The position numbers and the translations under genes were made by a program. A model generated the notes under the pieces. The model saw only the letters and a program-made list of their open reading frames with translations, was not told where the DNA came from and did no database searches. 64,000 nt of DNA from NCBI GenBank assembly GCA_003660235.1, contig QGON01000057.1:1-64000 (forward strand), read 5' to 3'. Origin of the DNA: a bacterium endosymbiont of Escarpia laminata (GTDB taxonomy: Bacteria; Pseudomonadota; Gammaproteobacteria; Chromatiales; Chromatiaceae). This document shows positions 26,380-38,032 of this stretch, piece by piece (positions within the stretch are counted from its first letter, which is position 1; the number at the start of each line of letters is the position of its first letter).

Positions 26380-27564
26380 TTAAAGACCTGCGTCGGCCTT
26401 GAGTGCTTCCGCCTTGTCGGTTTTTTCCCAGGTGAACCCTTCGTCCTCACGGCCAAAGTGACCGTAGGCGGCTGTTTTGCGGTATTTGATCTGCTGGGTG
26501 TTGAGCAGATCCAGCATCTTGAGTATGCCATAGGGGCGAAGATCGAAGTGGTTGCGCACCAGGTCAACGATCTTCTCATCGGCGATCTTGCCGGTACCGA
26601 AGGTCTCAACCATGACGGAGGTGGGTTCCGCCACGCCGATGGCGTAGGAGACCTGGATTTCGCAACGATCTGCCAGTCCGGCGGCAACGATGTTTTTGGC
26701 GACATACCGACAGGCATAGGCGGCAGAGCGATCCACCTTTGAGGGATCCTTGCCGGAAAAGGCGCCGCCACCGTGACGGGCGGAGCCGCCGTAGGTGTCG
26801 ACGATAATCTTGCGCCCTGTCAGGCCGCAGTCACCCACTGGGCCGCCGATGACGAAACTGCCGGTGGGATTGATATGGATCTTTTCCAGGGGACATTTGG
26901 CCAGCCACTCCTCCGGTAGCACGGGCATGATGATATTCTCCATCACCGCTTCAAGCAGATGGGCGTGATCGATATCTGGATCGTGCTGGGTGGAGAGCAC
27001 CACTGCATCGATACCGGTGACCTTGCCGTCTTTGTAGCGGAGTGAGACCTGGCTCTTGGCGTCGGGGCGCAACCAGGGCAGTACCCCGGTCTTGCGAATC
27101 TCCGACTGGCGCTGCATCAGCCGATGGGCAAAGGTAATAGGGGCAGGCATCAGCACGTCGGTCTCGTTGGTGGCGTAACCGAACATCATACCCTGGTCGC
27201 CGGCGCCCTGTTGCTCGGGGCTAGTGCGGTCTACGCCCTGGGCGATATCGATGGACTGTTTGCCGATGAGCGACATCACGGCACAGGTAGAACCGTCAAA
27301 TCCTACATCGGAGCTGGTGTAACCGATGTCACAGACCACGCCTCGTACCAGTTCGTCTAAGTCGATCCAGGCTTCGGTAGTGATCTCACCGGCGACGATC
27401 ACCGCACCGGTCTTGATCAGGGTTTCGCAGGCCACCCGGGCCTGCTCCGGGTTGGGATCCTGTTCAAGAATCGCATCCAGCATGGCGTCGGAGATCTGAT
27501 CCGCCACCTTGTCAGGATGTCCCTCTGAGACAGATTCTGAAGTAAATATGAATTCGCTCGCCAT
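26380..27564 (-). CDS. metK: S-adenosylmethionine synthetase
   Basis: MetK makes S-adenosylmethionine from ATP and methionine. The 394-residue product has the N-terminal [20 protein letters not shown], the [12 protein letters not shown] block, the phosphate-contacting [16 protein letters not shown], and DEGFTWE near the end. It is the first gene of the metK-ahcY-metF series. Its 5' leader contains a small hairpin ccctta/taaggg (27588-27604). No SAM riboswitch is recognised there. The control region is shared with the divergent redoxin gene. Confidence 0.98.
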   Translation of the reverse strand: MASEFIFTSESVSEGHPDKVADQISDAMLDAILEQDPNPEQARVACETLIKTGAVIVAGEITTEAWIDLDELVRGVVCDIGYTSSDVGFDGSTCAVMSLIGKQSIDIAQGVDRTSPEQQGAGDQGMMFGYATNETDVLMPAPITFAHRLMQRQSEIRKTGVLPWLRPDAKSQVSLRYKDGKVTGIDAVVLSTQHDPDIDHAHLLEAVMENIIMPVLPEEWLAKCPLEKIHINPTGSFVIGGPVGDCGLTGRKIIVDTYGGSARHGGGAFSGKDPSKVDRSAAYACRYVAKNIVAAGLADRCEIQVSYAIGVAEPTSVMVETFGTGKIADEKIVDLVRNHFDLRPYGILKMLDLLNTQQIKYRKTAAYGHFGREDEGFTWEKTDKAEALKADAGL

Positions 27565-27745
27565 TGGACTTAAGTTCCTTCCGTAATCCCTTATAGATTA
27601 AGGGTGTTGAAGATGCGTTTATACCGGCATGATTTTCTCTATGAAAATAGATGCCGTCAAAAAGTGATCGGCGATTTTACACCCAGCTGGGGTTTTTGCA
27701 TAATGCCGATCCAGATTTCAATTCAAAGTATTGAGGGTTTCAATA

Positions 27746-28303
27746 GTGGTTTCACTACAAACACCGGTATGTGATTTCGGCAGGTCTGCACCAAACTTTA
27801 ATCTGCGGGGGGTTGACGGTAAAACCTGGACACTTGACGCCTGCAAAGGGGAGAAGGGTCTGCTGGTGATGTTTATCTGCAATCACTGTCCCTATGTAAA
27901 GTCGATCAGGGATCGCATTGTGCGGGATGCGAGAGAGCTGCAAGCCTTGGGCATCAATTGCGTGGCCATCATGTCCAATGATCCGGCGGAGTACGAGGAG
28001 GACTCGTTCGAAAACATGCGGCGGGTTGCTGAGACGTTCGATTTTCCCTTCCCCTACCTCTGGGATGAGAGCCAGGAGATTGCCAAGTCCTACGGTGCGG
28101 TTTGCACGCCGGATTTCTTCGGTTACAACGCAGATCTGCAGCTGCAGTATCGGGGGCGTCTTGATGAGAGCCGGAAAGATGCCGCGCCTGAGGGTGTGCG
28201 GCGCGACCTGTTTGAGGCGATGAAGCTGGTGTCCGAAACCGGCGCTGGTCCCGCAGATCAGATCCCGAGCATGGGTTGCTCAATAAAATGGCGCGAATCC
28301 TGA
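27746..28303 (+). CDS. Thioredoxin-family redoxin (AhpC/TSA-like)
   Basis: A thioredoxin-fold protein of about 185 residues without a signal peptide. A CxxC pair is present in MFICNHCPYVKS, at the position of a redoxin active site. The following VAIMSNDPAEYEEDSFENM and GAVCTPDFF with a cis-Pro loop fit the thiol-disulfide oxidoreductase / AhpC-TSA group. GTG 27746 is chosen because GAGGG lies nine bases upstream; a TTG at 27731 is possible. It is divergent from metK and precedes the carbon-metabolism cluster. A peroxidase or reductase role is likely but the substrate is unknown. Confidence 0.85.
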   Translation: MVSLQTPVCDFGRSAPNFNLRGVDGKTWTLDACKGEKGLLVMFICNHCPYVKSIRDRIVRDARELQALGINCVAIMSNDPAEYEEDSFENMRRVAETFDFPFPYLWDESQEIAKSYGAVCTPDFFGYNADLQLQYRGRLDESRKDAAPEGVRRDLFEAMKLVSETGAGPADQIPSMGCSIKWRES

Positions 28304-28601
28304 GCTGGCCGGAAAGGTCAGAATATAAGGATATTAAAATTTTCCCATCAAGCCAGCTTATTACCCCTATAAAGGCAGCTAAATTGCCGGCGGCTTTAGC
28401 TTAGGGGAGAATAGCTCACCTTTTGCCCTGCGGTGGGGTGCCCAGAACCTCTAATGTGAAGTTTCCGGCATACACCGACGTGAACAACAGTGGCTGGTGA
28501 CAGTGTTCCCGGCCGGGTGGCTGACTATCAGGCTTGTAGCCTTTGCTGGTCGCCAAGTGGAAATAGACGAGATTTCGTACATTCAAATAGGAGAGGGGTC
28601 A
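28304..28601 (+). promoter_or_regulatory. Leader region of the tkt operon with a long hairpin
   Basis: There is no gene in this 298-base stretch. A composite hairpin is visible: CCCCTA (28364-28369) with TAGGGG (28402-28407) outside, and AGCTAAA (28377-28383) with TTTAGCT (28395-28401) inside. It may end the redoxin transcript or structure the tkt leader. A frame open from 28497 runs into tkt, but that part looks untranslated. No clear CbbR site was found. Confidence 0.5.
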
Positions 28602-30590
28602 ATGTCCTCACGCAGAGAACTTGCCAACGCTATCCGTGCCCTGAGCATGGATGCAGTGCAGAAAGCCAATTCAGGTCACCCTGGCGCGCCCATGGGTATG
28701 GCCGACATCGCTGAAGCCCTGTGGAATAGCCACATGAAGCACAATCCGGCTAATCCGGACTGGGCGGATCGTGACCGCTTCATCCTCTCCAACGGCCACG
28801 GTTCCATGCTGATTTACTCCCTGCTGCATCTGACCGGTTACGACCTCAGCATGGATGATCTGAAGAGCTTCCGTCAGCTGCACGCCAGGACTCCGGGCCA
28901 CCCTGAGTACGGTTACGCTCCCGGCATCGAGACCACCACCGGTCCCCTGGGTCAGGGCGTTACCAACGGCGTGGGCATGGCCCTGGCCGAGAAGACCCTG
29001 GCTGCCCAGTTCAACCGTGACGGCCACGAGATTGTCGATCATCACACTTACGTCTTCATGGGCGACGGCTGCATGATGGAAGGTATCTCCCACGAAGCCT
29101 GCTCCCTGGCCGGTACCCTGGGTCTGGGCAAGTTGATCGCCTTCTGGGACGACAATGGCATCTCCATCGACGGACACGTCGAGGGTTGGTTCACCGATGA
29201 TACCCCCAAGCGTTTCGATGCTTACGGCTGGCATGTCATTCCCAATGTCGACGGTCACGATGCAGACGCCCTGAATGCGGCAATCGAAGCCGCCAAGGCG
29301 GTTACCGATAAGCCAACTCTGATCTGCTGCAAGACCACCATCGGTTTCGGTTCCCCGAACCTGGCCGGTACCCACGACTGCCACGGCGCCCCCTTGGGTG
29401 ATGATGAGATCAAACTGACCCGTGAGCAGTTGGGCTGGAGTCACGGTCCGTTCGAGATTCCCGAAGACATTTATGCCGGTTGGGATGCAAAGGATGCCGG
29501 TGCTGCCGCCGAGTCCGCATGGAACGACAAGTTTGCCGCTTATGAATCTGCGCACCCTGAATTGGCAGCCGAGTTCAAGCGTCGCATGGCTGGCGATCTG
29601 CCCGCCAACTGGGAAGGGGAGTCCAGCAAATTCATTGCTGAGGTCAATGCCAAGGCTGAGTCCCCTGCGACCCGCAAGGCTTCTCATAACACCCTCAACG
29701 CTTATGGTCCGTTGTTGCCTGAGTTCCTTGGTGGTTCCGCAGATCTGTCCCCCTCCAACCTGACCTTCTGGTCGGGTTGCAAGGCGATCACTGAAGGTCA
29801 TGCCGACGGCAACTACCTCTCTTACGGTGTACGTGAATTCGCCATGTCCGCCATCATGAACGGCGCCACCCTGCACGGTGGTTTTATCCCCTACGGCGCC
29901 ACCTTCCTGATGTTCTCCGAGTACGCCCGTAACGCTCTGCGTATGGCGGCGCTGATGAAGATCCAGTCGATCTTCGTCTATACCCATGACTCTATCGGTC
30001 TGGGTGAGGATGGTCCCACCCATCAGCCGGTCGAGCAGATTCCAACCCTGCGCATGATCCCCAACATGAATACTTGGCGTCCTGCCGATGCGGTTGAGAC
30101 CGCAGTGGCCTGGAAGTGCGCGGTAGAGAAGAAGGATGGTCCTTCCACCCTGATCTTCTCCCGTCAGAACCTGCAACATCAGAACCGGAGCGATGCGCAG
30201 CTTGCCGACATCGCCAAAGGCGGTTACGTACTGGTTGACTGTGACGGTACGCCTGATGTGATCGTTGTTGCCACCGGTTCTGAAGTGGATCTGGCGGTCA
30301 AGGCTGCGGCCGAGTCCGGCAAGAAGGTACGCGTGGTCTCCATGCCTTGCACCAACACCTTCGACGCTCAGGATGCCGCTTACAAAGAGTCTGTGCTTCC
30401 CGCCGCCTGCACCGCACGCGTGGCTGTTGAAGCTGCTGTCACCGATGGTTGGTATAAATACGTCGGTTTGAACGGCAAGGTGATCGGCGTCGATCGTTTT
30501 GGTGAGTCTGCACCTGCAGGCCAGTTGTTCGAAGAGTTTGGCTTCACCGTGGCAAACGTTGTCGCTGCTATCGACGAAGTATCTGCCTGA
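28602..30590 (+). CDS. tkt: Transketolase
   Basis: Transketolase moves two-carbon units in the Calvin and pentose-phosphate cycles, using thiamine diphosphate. ATG 28602 has GGAGAGGGG upstream and gives 662 residues, the normal length. Conserved parts include [17 protein letters not shown] near the start, PGHPEYG, the cofactor site [12 protein letters not shown], and the second-half [18 protein letters not shown] and [15 protein letters not shown]. It opens the tkt-gap-pgk-pyk-fba series. In autotrophic gammaproteobacteria this order serves CO2 fixation, but no RuBisCO or phosphoribulokinase gene is in the window. Confidence 0.98.
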   Translation: MSSRRELANAIRALSMDAVQKANSGHPGAPMGMADIAEALWNSHMKHNPANPDWADRDRFILSNGHGSMLIYSLLHLTGYDLSMDDLKSFRQLHARTPGHPEYGYAPGIETTTGPLGQGVTNGVGMALAEKTLAAQFNRDGHEIVDHHTYVFMGDGCMMEGISHEACSLAGTLGLGKLIAFWDDNGISIDGHVEGWFTDDTPKRFDAYGWHVIPNVDGHDADALNAAIEAAKAVTDKPTLICCKTTIGFGSPNLAGTHDCHGAPLGDDEIKLTREQLGWSHGPFEIPEDIYAGWDAKDAGAAAESAWNDKFAAYESAHPELAAEFKRRMAGDLPANWEGESSKFIAEVNAKAESPATRKASHNTLNAYGPLLPEFLGGSADLSPSNLTFWSGCKAITEGHADGNYLSYGVREFAMSAIMNGATLHGGFIPYGATFLMFSEYARNALRMAALMKIQSIFVYTHDSIGLGEDGPTHQPVEQIPTLRMIPNMNTWRPADAVETAVAWKCAVEKKDGPSTLIFSRQNLQHQNRSDAQLADIAKGGYVLVDCDGTPDVIVVATGSEVDLAVKAAAESGKKVRVVSMPCTNTFDAQDAAYKESVLPAACTARVAVEAAVTDGWYKYVGLNGKVIGVDRFGESAPAGQLFEEFGFTVANVVAAIDEVSA

Positions 30591-30640
30591 TTCTGCAATT
30601 ACAGGGTGTCTGATGGCGCCCTGTTGACCCAATCTATTAA

Positions 30641-31672
<1,032 letters not shown>

Positions 31673-31686
31673 GGGCCGAATTTTCA

Positions 31687-31740
31687 GGGCCGAGGAATCA
31701 GGGCCAAGGGCGGGGTGTTTTTCCTCGGCCCTTGGCCCTG
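31687..31740 (+). promoter_or_regulatory. Mutually exclusive hairpins between gap and pgk
   Basis: One stem pairs GGGCCGAGGA (31687-31696) with TCCTCGGCCC (31722-31731). The other pairs CAGGGCCAAGGG (31699-31710) with CCCTTGGCCCTG (31729-31740). Their right arms overlap, so only one can form at a time. No T run follows, so this is not a simple terminator. It may protect an mRNA end or set the gap-to-pgk ratio. Confidence 0.6.
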
Positions 31741-31817
31741 GATCCTTTCCCCAGAGGTATTCGGCAAGGCCCCCTGCTTTGCCAAATCTCTCTGAATCAA
31801 ACTTACGGAGTGCCATC

Positions 31818-32999
31818 ATGTCTTTCATCAAGCTCACCGATCTCGATCTCGCAGGCAAGCGTATCCTTATCCGCGCCGACCTGAATGTGCCGGTCAAAGA
31901 CGGCAAGGTCACTTCCGATGCCCGTATCACCGCCTCTATGCCGACTATTGAACATTGCATCAAGGCAGGCGCCAAGGTGCAGGTCATGTCCCATCGTGGA
32001 CGCCCCGAAGAGGGCAAGGTGGATGAAGAGAACTCCATGCAGCCCATCGCCGAGAATATGTCCGCCAAGCTGGGCACCAGCGTGCGTCTGGTGAAGGGCT
32101 ACCTGGACAATGCCCCCGAGGTTGCCGACGGCGAAGTGGTGCTGTTTGAGAACGTGCGTTTTAATGCGGGTGAGAAGAAAGACAACGAAGCGCTGGCGAA
32201 GAAGTACGCTGCTCTTTGCGACATTTTCGTAATGGATGCCTTTGGTACCGCACATCGCGCCCAAGCTTCAACTCACGGTGCCGGCAAATTTGCCCCCGTC
32301 GCTTGTGCCGGTTTGCTCCTTGCCAGTGAACTGGATAACCTGGCCAAGGCACTGGCCAATCCTGCTCGCCCCATGGTTGCCATCGTCGGCGGTTCCAAGG
32401 TCTCCACCAAGTTAACCGTGCTGGAGGCACTCTCCGAGAAGGTTGATCAGCTGGTGGTCGGCGGTGGTATCGCCAACACCTTCCTCAAGGCCATGGGGCA
32501 CAATGTCGGCAAGTCCTTGTGTGAAGACGGTCTGGTCGACACCGCCAAGGCTCTGGTCGAGAAGATGCAGGCTCGCGGTGCCAGTATTCCAATTGCGACC
32601 GATGTGGTTTGCGGTAAAGAGTTCAGCGAAACTGCCGAGGCAACCCTGAAGGCTGCCGGTGATGTGGAAGATGACGACATGATCTTCGATATTGGTCCTG
32701 ACTCCGCCAAGGAGTTGGCTGACATCATCGCCAAGGCGGGTACCGTGGTGTGGAACGGTCCCGTGGGTGTGTTTGAGTTCGATCAGTTCGGCGAGGGTAC
32801 CAAGACCGTTGCTATGGCCATTGCCGATTCCGATTGCTTCAGTCTGGCGGGTGGCGGCGACACGATTGCCGCTATCCAGAAATATGATATCTACGACAAG
32901 GTCACCTACATCTCCACTGCGGGCGGTGCTTTTCTGGAGTACCTTGAGGGCAAGACCCTGCCTGCGGTTGCCATGCTTGAAGCAAGGGCAGCTGAATAA
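31818..32999 (+). CDS. pgk: Phosphoglycerate kinase
   Basis: Pgk transfers phosphate between 1,3-bisphosphoglycerate and ADP; in the Calvin cycle it runs towards ATP use. ATG 31818 has GGAG nearby and gives 393 residues beginning like known Pgk proteins. Characteristic parts are [49 protein letters not shown] and the nucleotide loop GGGDTIAA. An in-frame TTG at 31779 upstream is not needed. It is the third gene of the operon. Confidence 0.98.
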   Translation: MSFIKLTDLDLAGKRILIRADLNVPVKDGKVTSDARITASMPTIEHCIKAGAKVQVMSHRGRPEEGKVDEENSMQPIAENMSAKLGTSVRLVKGYLDNAPEVADGEVVLFENVRFNAGEKKDNEALAKKYAALCDIFVMDAFGTAHRAQASTHGAGKFAPVACAGLLLASELDNLAKALANPARPMVAIVGGSKVSTKLTVLEALSEKVDQLVVGGGIANTFLKAMGHNVGKSLCEDGLVDTAKALVEKMQARGASIPIATDVVCGKEFSETAEATLKAAGDVEDDDMIFDIGPDSAKELADIIAKAGTVVWNGPVGVFEFDQFGEGTKTVAMAIADSDCFSLAGGGDTIAAIQKYDIYDKVTYISTAGGAFLEYLEGKTLPAVAMLEARAAE

Positions 33000-33078
33000 A
33001 AAAGTTGAAGCGGTAATCAAGCACGGTGGGGCAGTTGCCTGATCGTAACCTGTCGCTGACACTTAGCTAAAGAGCGTT

Positions 33079-34527
33079 ATGCCAAGACGAACAAAGATTG
33101 TTGCAACTTTGGGGCCGGCCACAGACGACCCTAAGATGATGGATAAGATCATTCGTGCGGGGGTGGATGTCGTTCGCCTCAACCTCTCTCACGATCCGCA
33201 CGAATCTCAACGGAAGCGGGCTGAACGGATTCGTGATCGCTCCCGTGCCAGCGGCAGGCAGGTCGGTGTACTCTGCGATCTGCAGGGCCCCAAGATTCGT
33301 ATCGGCCGGTTTAAAAACGATTACATCGTGCTGGACGAGGAAGACGAATTTATACTCGATGCGACCTGTCCGCTTACGGATGGTGATGGAACCCGTGTCG
33401 GCCTGACCTATCCTGATCTTGTCAATGATGTCTCTCGTGGTGATACTCTGCTGCTGGACGATGGTGCAATCGTTTTCTGGATCTCAGAGGTTGATGGCCC
33501 GGAGATTCACTGTAAGGTTGTTGTCGGTGGCAAGCTCTCCAATAGCAAGGGTATCAACAAGCAGGGTGGCGGCCTGTCGGCTCCCGCTTTGACGGAAAAG
33601 GATCGCGCTGATATCAAGTTCGCGGCAGAGATCGATGCTGACTATCTGGCAGTTTCGTTCGTGCGTAGTGCGGATGATGTCATCGAGGCGCGCAAGCTTC
33701 TGGAAGAGGCGGGTGGTAAGGGCGGCATCATCGCCAAGATTGAACGGGCCGAAGCGCTGGACTGCATCGAGGAGATCATCGAGGTGTCTGACGCCATCAT
33801 GGTTGCACGCGGTGACCTGGGGGTGGAGATTGGTGATGCGGAACTCCCCGCAGTGCAGAAGAACCTGATTAAAATAGCACGCAAGATGAACTGCGTGGTG
33901 ATCACAGCGACCCAGATGATGCAGTCGATGATCGACAGCCCGATACCGACTCGTGCCGAGGTCTTTGATGTGGCGAATGCCGTGCTGGATGGTACGGATG
34001 CAGTGATGCTCTCTGCCGAGACATCTGTGGGTAAATATCCTCACAAGGTCATTGCTGCAATGGATCGTGTCTGTGTCGAAGCTGAAAAACAGGCAATCGT
34101 GCGGCGCTCCCAGCACCGTATCGACTCTGTTTTTGGACGCGTGGATGAGGCCATTGCAATGGCGACCATGTACACTGCAAACCACCTCGGCGTGACGGCA
34201 ATTGCCGCGTTGACAGAGTCGGGCTCCACATCCAAGTGGATGTCAAGAATCAGTTCAGGTATCCCGATTTATGCCTTGACCCGTAATGTGGAGACCCGCA
34301 GAAAAGTCACGCTCTACCGTGGTGTCTATCCTGTCAGCTTCGATGTCGCCAGCACCAACATGGGCGAGGTCAATGAAGAAGTCATCGATGAACTGCTGCG
34401 CCGGGGTGAGGTTCGTGAGAACGACCTGGTAATCATCACCAAGGGGGATCGCTCCGGTGTTGAAGGCCAAACAAATATCATGAAAGTGATGCGAGTGGGT
34501 GAGCATGTGCTGCCCAAAGAGAATTAG
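33079..34527 (+). CDS. pyk: Pyruvate kinase
   Basis: Pyruvate kinase makes pyruvate and ATP from phosphoenolpyruvate. The 482-residue product begins RRTKIVATLGPAT and contains LCDLQGPKIRIG, the metal/PEP-binding MVARGDLGVEI, and ITATQMMQSMI followed by PTRAEVFDVANA. The C-terminal regulatory domain includes EKQAIVRRSQ. Its presence between pgk and fba is common in gammaproteobacterial autotrophs and links the Calvin-cycle trunk to the lower glycolytic end. Confidence 0.97.
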   Translation: MPRRTKIVATLGPATDDPKMMDKIIRAGVDVVRLNLSHDPHESQRKRAERIRDRSRASGRQVGVLCDLQGPKIRIGRFKNDYIVLDEEDEFILDATCPLTDGDGTRVGLTYPDLVNDVSRGDTLLLDDGAIVFWISEVDGPEIHCKVVVGGKLSNSKGINKQGGGLSAPALTEKDRADIKFAAEIDADYLAVSFVRSADDVIEARKLLEEAGGKGGIIAKIERAEALDCIEEIIEVSDAIMVARGDLGVEIGDAELPAVQKNLIKIARKMNCVVITATQMMQSMIDSPIPTRAEVFDVANAVLDGTDAVMLSAETSVGKYPHKVIAAMDRVCVEAEKQAIVRRSQHRIDSVFGRVDEAIAMATMYTANHLGVTAIAALTESGSTSKWMSRISSGIPIYALTRNVETRRKVTLYRGVYPVSFDVASTNMGEVNEEVIDELLRRGEVRENDLVIITKGDRSGVEGQTNIMKVMRVGEHVLPKEN

Positions 34528-34530
34528 GCA

Positions 34531-34546
34531 AGAACCCATGGGTTCT
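34531..34546. repeat. Perfect 16 bp palindrome between pyk and fba
   Basis: AGAACCCATGGGTTCT starts four bases after the pyk stop. The RNA would form an eight-pair stem with little loop, or the DNA could serve as an operator. No T run follows. Confidence 0.55.
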
Positions 34547-34593
34547 CGCAGAGCGTTTAACCAAGTTATAGAAACCAACTCAAGGAGGCTATC

Positions 34594-35658
34594 ATGGCCC
34601 TGATTTCCCTGCGCCAACTTCTGGATCATGCCGCTGAGCACAGCTACGGCTTGCCAGCGTTCAACGTTAACAACATGGAACAGGTGCACGCCATCATGCA
34701 GGCGGCAGATGCGGTTGACAGCCCTGTCATCCTGCAGGGTTCTGCTGGTGCCCGCTCCTATGCCGGAGAGCCCTTCCTGCGCCACTTGATCGAGGCTGCC
34801 ATCGAGATGTACCCCCACATCCCGGTCTGCATGCATCAGGATCACGGTGCATCTCCAGACATCTGCCTGCGTTCCATTCAGTCCGGCTTCAGCTCCGTCA
34901 TGATGGACGGCTCTCTGATGTCCGATGCCAAGACACCGTCTACCTACGAGTACAACGTCGATATCACGAAGAAAGTCGTCGATATGGCTCATGCTGGTGG
35001 CGTCTCTGTTGAGGGCGAGTTGGGCTGCCTGGGTTCACTGGAAACCGGCATGATGGGCGAAGAAGATGGCCACGGTGCCGAAGGCAAGCTGGATATGGAT
35101 CAGCTGCTGACCGATCCTGATGAGGCCGCTGATTTCGTCAAGAAGACCGGTGTTGATGCGCTGGCCATCGCTATCGGTACTTCCCACGGCGCCTACAAGT
35201 TCACCCAGGAGCCGACCGGTGAGATCCTGCGTATCGATCGCATCAAAGAGATCCATGCGCGTCTCCCCAACACCCACCTGGTGATGCATGGTTCTTCTTC
35301 GGTACCCCAGGAGTGGCTGAAGATCATCAACAACTACGGCGGTGACATGGGGCAGACCTATGGCGTGCCGGTTGGAGAGATCGTCGAAGGCATCAAGTCT
35401 GGTGTGCGCAAGGTCAACATCGACACCGATCTGCGTATGGCCTCCACTGGCTCGGTGCGTCGTCACCTGGAAGAGAACAAGAGCAACTTCGATCCACGCA
35501 AGTTCCTCAAGGAAGCGACCAAGGCGATGTCAGATATCTGCAAGAACCGCTACGAAGCGTTCGGCTCCGCCGGTATGGCTTCCAAGTTCACTGCGATCTC
35601 CCTGGAGAATATGTTCCAGCGTTACGAGAGTGGCGAGTTGGATCCCAAAGTCAACTGA
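34594..35658 (+). CDS. fba: Class II fructose-bisphosphate aldolase
   Basis: This zinc enzyme joins or splits dihydroxyacetone phosphate with glyceraldehyde-3-phosphate, and in the Calvin cycle also makes sedoheptulose bisphosphate. The 354-residue protein belongs to the CbbA-like class IIB group. Metal and substrate residues lie in [41 protein letters not shown] and [13 protein letters not shown] 34594 follows AAGGAGG. It is the last gene of the operon and is closed by a terminator 30 bases later. Confidence 0.97.
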   Translation: MALISLRQLLDHAAEHSYGLPAFNVNNMEQVHAIMQAADAVDSPVILQGSAGARSYAGEPFLRHLIEAAIEMYPHIPVCMHQDHGASPDICLRSIQSGFSSVMMDGSLMSDAKTPSTYEYNVDITKKVVDMAHAGGVSVEGELGCLGSLETGMMGEEDGHGAEGKLDMDQLLTDPDEAADFVKKTGVDALAIAIGTSHGAYKFTQEPTGEILRIDRIKEIHARLPNTHLVMHGSSSVPQEWLKIINNYGGDMGQTYGVPVGEIVEGIKSGVRKVNIDTDLRMASTGSVRRHLEENKSNFDPRKFLKEATKAMSDICKNRYEAFGSAGMASKFTAISLENMFQRYESGELDPKVN

Positions 35659-35678
35659 TCGGCTGGAATCCAGACAAG

Positions 35679-35706
35679 AAAAAGGGGCGCTTGGCGCCCC
35701 TTTTTT
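35679..35706 (+). terminator. Rho-independent terminator after fba
   Basis: Stem GGGGCGC (35684-35690) / GCGCCCC (35694-35700), extended by A-T pairs, followed by six T bases. It closes the tkt-fba operon. Confidence 0.93.
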
Positions 35707-35746
35707 GTGCTCGGAATAATGGGGTTCAGTAAGAGTCGAGCAATGT

Positions 35747-36025
35747 TTAGATAAGTATCCCTGCCTGCTCAAGCACCTGTCTGAGTTGCTTTGGGGCAAA
35801 ACCAGGCAACTGCCGGTCGCCGATAACAATCATCGGTACGCTTCGCCCCCCCATGCTGAAAAAATGTTTCTGCATTTTTCCGGCCTTGCCAACATCAAAC
35901 TCCAAGAACAGAACCTTTTGCTCCCTCAGCCACTCTTTGGCGCGCTTGCAGTGGGGGCAACGCTGGGTCGTGTAGATTACCACCTTGGCGGTGTTTGAAT
36001 TGTTATTCACCATAGGATTCAACAT
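35747..36025 (-). CDS. Glutaredoxin-like protein
   Basis: A 92-residue thioredoxin-fold protein. The active site is CPHC in YTTQRCPHCKRAKEWL, close to the CPYC of glutaredoxins, and the cis-Pro loop is GRSVPMIVIGD. It should reduce disulfides with glutathione, or act as a NrdH-like electron donor. The start could also be ATG 36013. It lies 14 bases after purC on the same strand and may be cotranscribed with it. Confidence 0.88.
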   Translation of the reverse strand: MLNPMVNNNSNTAKVVIYTTQRCPHCKRAKEWLREQKVLFLEFDVGKAGKMQKHFFSMGGRSVPMIVIGDRQLPGFAPKQLRQVLEQAGILI

Positions 36026-36039
36026 CTATTCCCAGTCGG

Positions 36040-36936
36040 TCAGGCGCCAGTCAAACGCTTCTCCGCCTCCCGGTATTTCTCGGCGGTTTTACGAATGATC
36101 TCTTCAGGTAGTTCAGGCCCCGGCGGGGTTTTGTCCCAATCAAGGGTTTCCAGGTAGTCACGCACGAACTGCTTGTCGAAGCTGGGTGGGCTGATGCCTG
36201 GGCGGTATTCACTCGCGGGCCAAAAACGGGATGAGTCTGGGGTCAGTACTTCATCGATCAAATGTACGGTGCCGTGATCATCCAGGCCGAACTCAAATTT
36301 GGTGTCGGCGATGATAATGCCCTTTTCGCGGGCAAAGTCTGCTGCTTCAGTGTAGATACCAAGACTCAGGTCACGTACCTGCCCGGCAAGTTCCTGCCCG
36401 ATCAGGTCGACGGTCTTCTCAAAACTGATATTTTCATCGTGCTCACCCACTTCGGCCTTGGTCGATGGCGTGTAGATTGCCTCAGGCAGTTTGTCTGCCT
36501 GCTGTAGTCCTTTCGGCAGTTGAATGCCGCAAACCCCTCCGTTGCGTTGATAATCTTTCCAGCCGGAGCCGATCAGATAACCCCTGACGATAGCTTCGAC
36601 TGGCAGAGGCTTGAGCTTGCGTACGACGATTGCCCGGTCACCCAGTGCCGAGCGCTGGTTGGAGTCCGGGATGACAGATTCAAGTGGGATGTCAGACAGA
36701 TGGTTCGGCACCTGATCTTTGGTTCGTTCAAACCAGAAATTTGCCACTCGCGTCAGCACCTCGCCCTTACCAGGTATGGCTTGTGGCAGAATGACGTCAA
36801 ATGCAGATAGACGGTCACTTGTAACGATCAACAGATGAGTATCGTCGACAGCATAGATATCGCGGACTTTTCCCCGGCTAACCCGTTCCAGGCCGGTGAG
36901 ATTGGATTCAAACAGGGTGTTATTTGCTTCGTTCAT
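36040..36936 (-). CDS. purC: SAICAR synthetase PurC
   Basis: PurC couples CAIR with aspartate in purine synthesis, using ATP. The 298-residue enzyme is the longer type also found in yeast-like and many proteobacterial forms. Conserved parts are [51 protein letters not shown] and [14 protein letters not shown]. The product starts at ATG 36936. No other purine genes are adjacent. Confidence 0.97.
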   Translation of the reverse strand: MNEANNTLFESNLTGLERVSRGKVRDIYAVDDTHLLIVTSDRLSAFDVILPQAIPGKGEVLTRVANFWFERTKDQVPNHLSDIPLESVIPDSNQRSALGDRAIVVRKLKPLPVEAIVRGYLIGSGWKDYQRNGGVCGIQLPKGLQQADKLPEAIYTPSTKAEVGEHDENISFEKTVDLIGQELAGQVRDLSLGIYTEAADFAREKGIIIADTKFEFGLDDHGTVHLIDEVLTPDSSRFWPASEYRPGISPPSFDKQFVRDYLETLDWDKTPPGPELPEEIIRKTAEKYREAEKRLTGA

Positions 36937-37012
36937 GGTGCTTTTCAGTTCAACAAAACTGTATTATAACCCGCTCAACATCAGCTTTCTTCCCATACTC
37001 ACAGTTTCTCCT

Positions 37013-37714
37013 ATGCAAATCGTATTTTCGGCAGAGAAGGTCGTCCGGGTCCTATTGTGGATTGTCGCATTTTTGACCATTGCCAACACGTTGGGACAAA
37101 TTTCACACCATTTTTTGGGTCACAGCCGGCTTTTTGGCCTGGTGTATCTCTTCAACTTGAACAGAGAGTGGAGTATTCCGTCTTTCTACGCCTCATTCGC
37201 TGTTCTCTTCAGCGTTTTGTTACTCACACTGATTGCCAGGGTGCACCACAGTAGAGGTGAGGTGGACTTCAAGTATTGGTACGGTCTAGCGATAGTTTTT
37301 CTCCTGCTGGCAATCGATGAGTATACCGATATTCACGCTCGTATCTTTGCGCCTGTTCGCAGTCAATTGAAGGCTATTGGGATGGTCTCCTATGCGTGGC
37401 TGCTGGTCTATGTGCCGCTGCTGCTTGCCATGCTGTTGATCTATCGCCGATTTCTCACCAGATTGCCAAAGTCGACCGCCAAGTTGTTTATCCTGGCCGG
37501 TGCGGTCTATCTTGTCGGCGCCATTGGATTCAACTTTATTGGGGACCAATACACATATTATGAGAGGAGGGGGGCGGTCTCCTATGCCGTTATCTACACG
37601 TTCGAAGAACTCTGTGAGATGCTTGGGATTATCATGTTTATCTACGCTCTCCTGAAGTATATGGAGGGATATATAGGGCAGTTGGCATTGGTCTTTCTTG
37701 ATAGAGAGAAGTAA
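37013..37714 (+). CDS. Unassigned multi-pass membrane protein
   Basis: A 233-residue protein with about six hydrophobic helices. Charged loops include YLFNLNREWSIP and a conserved-looking IDEYTDIHARIF with acidic and His residues. ATG 37013 is chosen because it begins a typical membrane N-terminus; the frame is open further upstream but overlaps purC. I do not recognise the family. It stands alone between purC and an intergenic region, so the context gives little help. Confidence 0.7.
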   Translation: MQIVFSAEKVVRVLLWIVAFLTIANTLGQISHHFLGHSRLFGLVYLFNLNREWSIPSFYASFAVLFSVLLLTLIARVHHSRGEVDFKYWYGLAIVFLLLAIDEYTDIHARIFAPVRSQLKAIGMVSYAWLLVYVPLLLAMLLIYRRFLTRLPKSTAKLFILAGAVYLVGAIGFNFIGDQYTYYERRGAVSYAVIYTFEELCEMLGIIMFIYALLKYMEGYIGQLALVFLDREK

Positions 37715-38032
37715 GCAGAGGGGCGGGATTCTACGAAGGGTATGCGATACTAAAGCAGTCACAGAATAACCGACATGCACAAATGAGCATCTGGTGGGGT
37801 GTGCCGTGCGCACCAGAATAAGCCGTTACAGCAATCATGGTGCGCAGGTGGCACTCTGCGTTCGTCACCTTTTGAGGAACCATACCCCATGCCAACCATC
37901 ACCGCGAACTCTGAAACTTGAATTAGTCACTGCGCGAAATTGCAGGTACAGGCCGACTATTGAAACCGATAGAGAGTTTGATGAGTATTAATCCCAGGAA
38001 ACCCATAAGCAGATTGTTAGAGTCGAAAAATC
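37715..38032. other. Intergenic region with a TGCGCACCA inverted repeat
   Basis: No convincing gene is present. TGCGCACCA (37807-37815) and TGGTGCGCA (37838-37846) are exact inverted copies and could form a hairpin with a 22-base loop. Confidence 0.5.

Noticed and set aside
27565..27745. SAM riboswitch before metK
   Set aside because: Only a small hairpin is present; none of the SAM-I, SAM-II or SAM/SAH core sequences can be matched.
28671..30632. A 653-residue open frame antisense to tkt
   Set aside because: It is a by-product of the biased codon use in tkt; no domain is recognisable.
37794..37991. A 65-residue frame in the gap after the membrane protein gene
   Set aside because: It covers the TGCGCACCA inverted repeat and lacks a ribosome-binding site.
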